NCBI GenBank assembly: GCA_009746045.1
Contig: RPFO01000130.1
Span: 1,954,125-2,018,124 of the forward strand
Direction of reading: 5' to 3'
Origin: Mesostigma viride
Taxonomy: Eukaryota > Streptophyta > Mesostigmatophyceae > Mesostigmatales > Mesostigmataceae
DNA: 64,000 bases
A program made the position numbers and the translations under genes. Each line of letters opens with the position of its first letter. Position 1 is the stretch's first letter. The notes beneath the pieces were generated by a model. It worked only from the letters and a program-made list of their open reading frames with translations, made no database searches and was not told the DNA's origin. This document shows, piece by piece, positions 51,501 to 64,000 of this stretch.

Positions 51501-54500
51501 GCCGTGGACACCATCCGCACTGTGGAGGTGCGTGACCATGTCATCAATATGGCTTGAACTCTATCATCGCTATGGCCGATTTTCGTTCGCGTGGCGTGTT
51601 GTAGAAGTAACCATCAACCCTTGACTCGACCTGTTCCTATGTCGCACCTCGAATGATCTGACGCACGCCGTACTCAAACACGCACAGGGCACACATGTAT
51701 TGCTCTCACAAACAAGGGAGGCCTGTGCCGTCTCATGCACGGCGTGGGAGAGCGCTGGAGAGCGGAAGCACCATCCTGTCAGGTGCCGGATTCATGTCAC
51801 ATGCGTGATTGTATGTACATGTGTGAGTATGTGATGGTGGTGACACTAGGGAGGGTGGGGGCTTTAGGGGGCATAGGGGCACGATTCAGAGGAGATGGAG
51901 GGGAAATGGTGGTGGGAGGGGGGTGGGGAGGGGGTGGGAGAAGGGTTTCCTGCCTCAAGTGGTTGTTTGATGACATCATGCTTTTCTCCTCCTGTTCACT
52001 GTATTATTACCTGTGACTAATGTTTTCTCTTTAGCTGCTGACCTCCTGTATGCCCACTGCATCCCCCTACCCCCCCCCCCCATATTCCCCCCCACCTGCC
52101 CCCCCCGCACCACTTCTGGCAGGTCGACATCCAAAACAAGCTGGACGACCTGCTGCGCGCGTCCAAGGAGAACGCGGAGAAGGGCCGCTTCTGGTCCAAG
52201 AAGCTGGCCGAGGCGCGCAAGAAGATGCTCGAGTGGGTGGCCTTGTGGTGCACGTTGGCTTCCCGTCACTGTCCCATCAGACGCATGACCTCGGTGCATA
52301 CTAAGGGCAACAAGAGCGCTGGAGTGCGTAGCCTTGGAGACACAGGAGCAGAGATACATGAAACATGGACACGCATACTATGTACTGGTAGTAGTATACA
52401 TGTGCTGCGCACCCACATGTGCACCCTTGTTCAGTTTTTCATGATACATACAACAACGAGTCTGGCGTGCTTGATTATGGCTCTTTCATCATGATACTGC
52501 CCCCCTCTCCTCCTTCCCCCCTCTGGCCACGCTCTCCGCCGCTAGCAGCAGCTCGAGGCCAACCTACCCCATGGGATATAGATCTCGGCATGTGGATCCT
52601 GATCCTGGCTCTTCATGCATGACCATGCTCATGGTTGTCCGCCCCTCGTCCCCTCCCCCCCCCCCCCCCCCTCAGCTGCTCCCACGAGGCCAACCTGGGT
52701 GACGACATTCCCCCGCTGCTGACCGAGGAGCAGCTGGCGGAGCAGAACGAGGACGACCTGAACGTGCGCACGGTGATGCTGGAGGAGGCGCTCGCCGCGC
52801 TCAAGCCCGACATGGCTGCCATCGCGCAGTGAGTGACGAGTGTAGCAGGGGGCGCAGTGCGAGATAAAAATGTAGTAGTATATGATTCCACATGTATGAC
52901 GTGGCCGCAATCCCTCGGTGAGTGATAAGCAAGGCGCTGTATAAGTGGCGCCGCGCAGAGTATCAGCAGCACGGCTCACTGTAGGACATGGCCGCCATCA
53001 CGTAGGGGACTAGGGGGTGATAACGCAGCGAGTGATACCGGCTGCCATGCCTGCCTTTGAACCGCTGGTGAAGGAAAGTGCTACCCATCTATGTGGCACG
53101 GCCGCCTGCGCACAGTGATAGGTGTAGAGTGACGGGTATAGCGCAGGGAGTGGTAAGTATTTGGCATGGAGCGTAAGATGATGTTGCCACTTCCCAAGCC
53201 CGATAACCACCACATCCAATGTCCAGGTACTGCAAAGAGGCGGAGTACCTGGAGCGCGTGCTATGAGCTCACCTTGCCAGATCTCCCTCCCCCCACCATC
53301 ATTACCCTTGTACACCCCTGAGTCAGGTACCGCAAGAAGGAGGCAGAGTACCTGGAGCGCGTGCAGGAGCTGGACGCCGTCACCGCGCAGAGGGACGCGC
53401 TGCGCAAGGAGCACGAGGAACTGCGCAAGAAGAGGTGAATTGAGCATGTTGTCATCTCATAAGTAAGGGCACAAGGAGCTACACAAGAACAGGTAAAGCC
53501 ATCACCTTCTAGTGTGATAGATAAAGGCATTAGGAGTTGTGCAAGCAAAGGTGGGTCCGAGTAGAAAATGCCTCCTGGAGAGGTTACATAGTAAGGACAC
53601 ACGGTAGCTAGGTGGGAGTTATGAGTAAGTAGATGGGAGCATGGGGAGCTGCGCACGAAGATGTGAGGCAGGCTTGGTTTACTGTCTAGAAAGATTGGTG
53701 ACGACAGATCTGCGAGGGATAGGGGGATGGTGAGGTGCGCAATTTAATGGTGGGCTCCACACTGATGTAGCGTAGTAGATGAAGGGCGTGAGGAGCTGCG
53801 CAAGCAGAGGCGTGATCGCACGAAAATTTATTTGGAGGGATGGGATGACAGAGGTGGGGTGGCACTGGTGTACGGTCTTACGAAATGGGGTGACAGAGTC
53901 GGGGTTGCAGAGGATATCTTATTGTGGCTTCATATCCACTTTCTCTGCCACTCACCCTGTTCCTCTGCCCCGGTCTCCATCCCCGCATCCCCCCTACCCC
54001 TCCCTCACTCCTCTTTGTAATTATCCCTCACTCCTCTTTGTAATCATCCCTCACTCCCTCACTTCCTCTTTGTAATCATCTCCACCTTCCGTCTCCATTT
54101 TCCGCATCCACCCGACCATGACCACCAGAATCTAAGCCACCCAGCTTCAGCTGCAGACCTGTTGCTTCAACACCAACATTTGGTCCAGTCATGTTGTCAC
54201 AGCTCTATCCTCATATGCCTTGTTGCCCCTCACATCCTCCTTGCTCCTATCGCCTCCGCGGGCGCATGCTCCCACCCCCCAGGCTGGATGAGTTCATGGC
54301 TGGCTTCAACATCATCACGCTCAAGCTCAAGGAGATGTACCAGGTGGGTTTACAGCATCCACACCATCGACATGGAACGTCATGCTGTGAAACAGTTTGC
54401 ACAAGGAGATCACGCTGCTCATGTAATAAGGTAATACCCTTTGTAAACCTAGCTTTACTCTTCCATGCTACCATTTTCTTTCGCCAGATGATCTCCCTGG

Positions 54501-57279
54501 CCATCTGCCCATCAAAGCCCATATGATAATATCCTCTGCCGCCATCCATTTGTGCCAGAAAATAACGCTGCTAATCTTCTCTTCTCATGTACTGCAACAA
54601 GTTCAGTAGGACTATATCTTGCGCCAGATGATCATGCTGGGCATCTGCCAATCAATGACCACTGAAATTTACTCCTCAACACATCACTATGTAACAGCTA
54701 ACACAGTACTAAACTAATATGCAGTGCTACTAGCTAACACAGTACTAAACTATTATGCAGTGCTACTGTTTCTTTACCCCAGATGGTCTCGGTGCCCAGC
54801 TGCCCATAATAGCATATTTGATCTAATAATATCCATCGCCCTATCTTCGTGCCAGATGGTCACGCTGCTAGCCTTCTCATCAAATTCTACAAATTGGCAC
54901 TATGACCAGCCCTCGCCCCAGATGATCACGCTAATGTAATGATATCCATCGCTATTTTGTTTCTTGGCCCCAGATGATCACGCTGTGCCCATCTACGCCT
55001 TCTAATCTGATGATATCCATCGCTACTGTTTCTTCGCCCCAGATGATCACGCTGTGCCCATCAGCACCCATCTAATATGATAATACCCGTCGCTACTGTT
55101 TGGTTTCTTCACCCCAGATGATCACGTTGGGCGGTGACGCGGAGCTGGAACTGGTCGACTCACTCGACCCCTTCAGCGAGGGCATCGTGTTCAGCGTGCG
55201 GCCGCCCAAGAAGAGCTGGAAGAACATCTGCAACCTGTCAGGCGGGGAGAAGGTGAGGGCATGCTTGTCGAAGCACGCGCCTGCCACTGGCTTTAATTTC
55301 ATGTATTTGACAGGATCTATGCTGTCTTTTCAGCCATGATGCGCAAGTACTTGTTGAGTCATAAGTTAACCAGTAACTTGATGATACATAATACTTATCT
55401 ATCTTGACAGGGCGATGCCTTCCCTCACTAACTATTGCGTAAGCGATCGTAGATCTTGTTTTACTTGCCATTAATGTTTTGAAATGATTGTCCCATAACC
55501 CTGCGCACCTACGACGTAGGCGTCCATGTGTCGCAGGCCAGAAGCTGCGCACATGCAGACACACACACATGACGCTCACCTTCAATTTCCCCCCTTCCCA
55601 TCCCTCCCCACACATAATCTTGACAACCCCACCCCACCACACACACAGACGCTGAGCTCGCTTGCGCTCGTGTTTGCGCTGCACCACTACAAGCCCACGC
55701 CGCTCTACGTGATGGATGAGATCGACGCGGCGCTCGGTACGGGCACATACCCAATCCTCTTGTACACGTCTCTTTACTCTGCACCAGTTCATCATGTGGA
55801 AGGCTGGGTGCCCTGTCATGGATGAGATCGACACGGCAACCAGTGATCGCGTGTCATCTCGTCTCGTCTCTACTGAGGGATGTATTATTTTGTCTCCACT
55901 AAGGGATATCTGCGTATCAGGTGTAGGCCATCTCGGTTTCGCTCTATTAAGGGATATCTGTGTACAGGTATACCTTTGTGGGTGGCTCTACATGATGGGT
56001 GAGATCGACGCCGCACTAGGAAAGTAATGTGACCCATGCTTTTTAATGGTGCCTTGCTTTCATTTAGCTTGGCTATGATACCATGGATAGGTGGTAGCTC
56101 TTCATCATGGGCAAGGTTGATGCGGCACTTGGTAAGGGGAAAACATCCTGCCATACGCAAGTCTCCTCTGCGATCTTAGCGTAGGTACTGCATTATGGAT
56201 GGGTAGCGAGTTAGCTTGATGGACATCATCGACATGGCAGTCGGACGGGGCAGCTAGCTTTGTTCTTGTCTCTGCTATGTCCCAAGTCTTTAGTAATGGG
56301 AATGTGTGACCTTACCTCTACAGCGCAGGTACAACTTGCGCCATGGCCGCTATGGTAATCTCACAGCAGGCCACCCCTTTGTCGTCCCTTGCTGGCATAG
56401 TCTGCTAACTACCCTAAATAAATGGCTGTATCTTGATTCACGCGGCAGATTTCAAGAACGTGTCCATTGTCGCCAACTACATCAAAGAGCGGACAAAGGA
56501 TGCCCAGTTTGTTATCATCAGGTACGTCAGGCGACAACAAGGCCAAACCTTCATTTGCATCATTTTGGCCACAATTCCTAGCTGTTATGCAAGGGGCTGT
56601 GGGGGGTTAATATTGAGAGTTGCTGCCACACAATGGTAGGGTATGCTTCAACACAAACCTGGAAAGAGCTGGTTCCCATGGAGTATCATGTTCACTCAAG
56701 CTGGTCTAGAGACGAAACTTCCATCGCAGGCTTGAAATGGCAGGTACAGTGCCATTAGCAAAATTTTACTTGGTTTTGTGCTGCCTGAGTTGTTAAGGTG
56801 GGAAGAGATTCGATGGAAGTGAGTCGCATGGCACATTCGTGGCGTGAGCAAAAGGCTGTCTATCACTGACTGCTTGATTGATTGAGGCTATGATAAAATC
56901 AAGGTTTCGCCGGATGCATGGGTAGGCTTAGCTGTATCATAGTACTCTTTCGCCGGATACATAGGTAGGCATAGCTGTAGCGTAGTATTCTTTCGCCGGA
57001 TACATAGGTAGGCATAGCTGTAGCATAGTATTCTTTCTTATCCCTGATGCCTCTTTGTGCACTTTTCAGAAGGTGACATTCAGTGAACTTGCTCGTGTGC
57101 TGCTGTGCCCTCGTTTGCCCAACACGTTCTCTACTGTTTCTCCATTGTCTGTCTTTGGCAGTCTGCGCAACAACATGTTCGAGCTCGCTGATCGGCTGGT
57201 GGGAATTTACAAGACCAACAATACCACCAAGAGCATCGCCATCAATCCTGGCAGTTTCGCTGTCACCGCTGCTTGCTGA
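39518..57279 (+). CDS. SMC4: Structural maintenance of chromosomes protein 4 (condensin ATPase subunit), complete
   Basis: Twenty-seven GT-AG exons with closed phases: 39518-39661, 39766-39855, 40023-40124, 40267-40449, 41302-41432, 42035-42113, 42685-42842, 43391-43466, 44014-44287, 44829-44959, 45818-45970, 46638-46827, 47476-47609, 48066-48224, 48639-48950, 49273-49449, 50156-50239, 50691-50900, 51438-51527, 52123-52232, 52676-52828, 53327-53434, 54283-54343, 55118-55252, 55649-55736, 56449-56521 and 57162-57279. The CDS is 3723 nt, 1240 residues, the usual SMC4 size. [10 protein letters not shown] opens the ATPase head; Walker A is GPNGSGKS (55-62). Charged coiled coils flank a hinge at about 555-705 that contains [10 protein letters not shown] and [17 protein letters not shown], the SMC4-type form. 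The C-terminal head has signature LSGGEK (1143-1148) and Walker B LYVMDEID (1167-1174). It pairs with SMC2 in condensin to compact mitotic chromosomes. Only 21 percent of the 17.8-kb gene is coding. Confidence 0.95.
42118..42300. repeat. 23-bp tandem repeat at the start of an SMC4 intron
   Basis: Eight units of TACTAGTGGTACCAGTCGTA plus ATA, beginning four bases after the exon 6 donor GTGGGT. All but the first and last are identical. Confidence 0.95.
46316..46637. repeat. (CCCA)n array and C27 run forming the 3' end of SMC4 intron 11
   Basis: About 150 bp of CCCA, then CCCG, CCCA and CGCA variants, ending in about 27 consecutive C just before AG (46636-46637). Exon 12 follows directly. Confidence 0.95.
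49925..50155. repeat. Tandem repeat with acceptor-like ends before SMC4 exon 17
   Basis: Four units of about 66 bp built on GGCTATTTACCTGCCCTGTA and GTGCCCTCTACGCAG. The true acceptor region reads TGCCCGATCCCACAG at 50155 and follows the same lead-in. Confidence 0.85.
50452..50625. repeat. Two-copy perfect tandem duplication in SMC4 intron 17
   Basis: An approximately 86-bp unit starting CCTTCTGTGGTAGGTTCATA occurs twice with no difference noticed. Confidence 0.85.
54484..55120. repeat. Serial copies of the SMC4 exon 24 acceptor
   Basis: Seven copies of CCCCAGATGATCACGCTG or close variants end their CAG at 54487, 54627, 54782, 54855, 54921, 54973 and 55042, ahead of the real acceptor at 55117. 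Most are followed by a degenerate TGCCCATCT and ATGATATCCATCGC. Confidence 0.9.
56905..57032. repeat. 48-bp tandem repeat in the last SMC4 intron
   Basis: Three units sharing TTTCGCCGGATACATAGGTA and GCATAGCTGTAG. Confidence 0.85.
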
Positions 57280-57495
57280 TTTCGTCAGCGTTGTTGATAC
57301 GCCTCTGTGCCTGAGGCCATTGTGGGTGGATTTGCACCTCACAAATCCTGTTATGGAAACCAATCGTCAGTGAAATGTGGCGACCTGTGTACATCGTATG
57401 CTTTCTGGTGCAAACCTGCTGTAAGGTTTCTAACGCAGTCCTACTCAATGGATTGTTATTGCAGTTACAATTTGTGGTAACACATTAAGATATTC
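57280..57495. terminator. Compact convergent 3' region shared by SMC4 and the kinase/PP2C gene
   Basis: The two stop codons are only 216 bp apart. TGTAA, the poly(A) signal known from green algae, occurs at 57420-57424 on the plus strand (about 140 nt after the SMC4 stop). It also occurs on the minus strand at 57469-57465 (27 nt after the other stop). The transcripts probably overlap or end back to back. Confidence 0.45.
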
Positions 57496-63286
<5,791 letters not shown>

Positions 63287-64000
63287 CTGGGCGCGGGGGG
63301 GGGAGGGGGGGGGGGGGAGGAGGGCAGAGCACAGGTGGTGCCGCGGACACCATGGTGGTGGTGAAGAGGAGGCGCTGGATTCAACATGTTCCCAATCAAA
63401 CCCCACCGCAAGGGGGTTGCCTTGCAAAGCCCTAGTATGATGATTCCTTGGCTGAAGCGGCACCATGACAGGACCACAACAGGAGTCCCAAGATCGAGTA
63501 ATCTCAGGATTTGCCATGCTTGAGACCACAATAATGGAGCAAGAGTGCACACACGTGGCAGACCGCCTGTAGAGGACTTGGTGTCTGCCAGTAAGAAGAG
63601 GATGATTTCAAGAACGGAGATGATAGTAAGAAGAGGGGATAGTAAGAAGGGGATGATGTCGAGAACGGAGATGGTGGTGGCTATCTGAACAAGCTGATTA
63701 TGGATGCCTGATATTCTAGCTAAGGCAGGTTCACTTCAGGGCTTGGTTCGTATATAGGGCTCCATTATTATACAGGGCTTCATAACTATATAGGGCTTCA
63801 TAACTACATAGGGCTTCATAACTATACAGGGCTCCATTATTATACAGGGCTTCATAACTACATAGGGCTTCATTCGCGATTACTTTCTCCGCATGCGGCC
63901 ATTTCCACGCACGTACTGACTACTCTACCTCCAAGAACAGACGTCCGCACAGGCTTGACGACACATGTGCTTCGTTCCCTGCCCGCGATGCTAACAGAGT
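63287..64000. other. Intron upstream of the first seen kinase/PP2C exon
   Basis: The plus strand shows a G-run at 63294-63318, which is a C-rich tract before the acceptor on the coding strand. It also shows a degenerate repeat of about 20 bp (CAGGGCTTCATAACTATATA) at 63748-63875. No kinase exon was recognised here. Confidence 0.5.

Overview
This is a stretch of nuclear DNA from a eukaryote, almost certainly a green alga (Viridiplantae). Every gene is broken by many spliceosomal GT-AG introns. Coding exons are GC-rich, while introns and spacers are full of microsatellites, minisatellites and mobile-element remains. Two genes have plant-type architectures: a chloroplast rhodanese-like thylakoid protein of the CAS-related type, with an algal-looking transit peptide, and a protein kinase/PP2C fusion like the plant At2g40860 family. 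I cannot name the genus. There is no operon structure, CRISPR array, rRNA or convincing tRNA.

Layout. (1) About 2834-12270, minus strand: a membrane-anchored protein joining a GT2-like glycosyltransferase domain to a GT77-type nucleotide-diphospho-sugar transferase domain. Its 3' end is not seen. (2) 12271-12836: a divergent promoter with four CACGTG boxes. (3) 12837-16655, plus: an MFSD3/AmpG-like MFS transporter with one apparent single-base frameshift. (4) About 16.7-25 kb: a transposon graveyard. It holds a mariner/pogo-style MITE, two diverged copies of an L1-like ORF1 element, an internally deleted hAT transposon nested in one copy with a clean 8-bp target duplication, and (TTAA)n-tailed 3' ends. 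(5) 25131-39046, minus: the CAS-related rhodanese protein, 15 exons and 665 residues. (6) 39518-57279, plus: condensin SMC4, 27 exons and 1240 residues, complete. (7) 57496-63286, minus: the kinase/PP2C fusion, convergent with SMC4 and missing its 5' part beyond the window. Exon junctions were chosen by eye, but all reading phases close exactly in SMC4, the rhodanese gene, the seen part of the kinase/PP2C gene and the glycosyltransferase gene.

The most unusual signal is in the introns. At more than a dozen junctions in all three large annotated genes with internal introns, the intron next to the junction carries serial, decaying copies of the exon edge together with its GT or AG splice site. 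Examples are an 86-bp array with eight intact decoy donors at 33.2-33.9 kb and seven decoy acceptors at 54.5-55.04 kb. Separately, several microsatellites sit directly upstream of 3' splice sites, in the orientation that puts pyrimidines in the transcript. Together these suggest that introns here grow by tandem duplication across splice junctions and by microsatellite expansion of polypyrimidine tracts.
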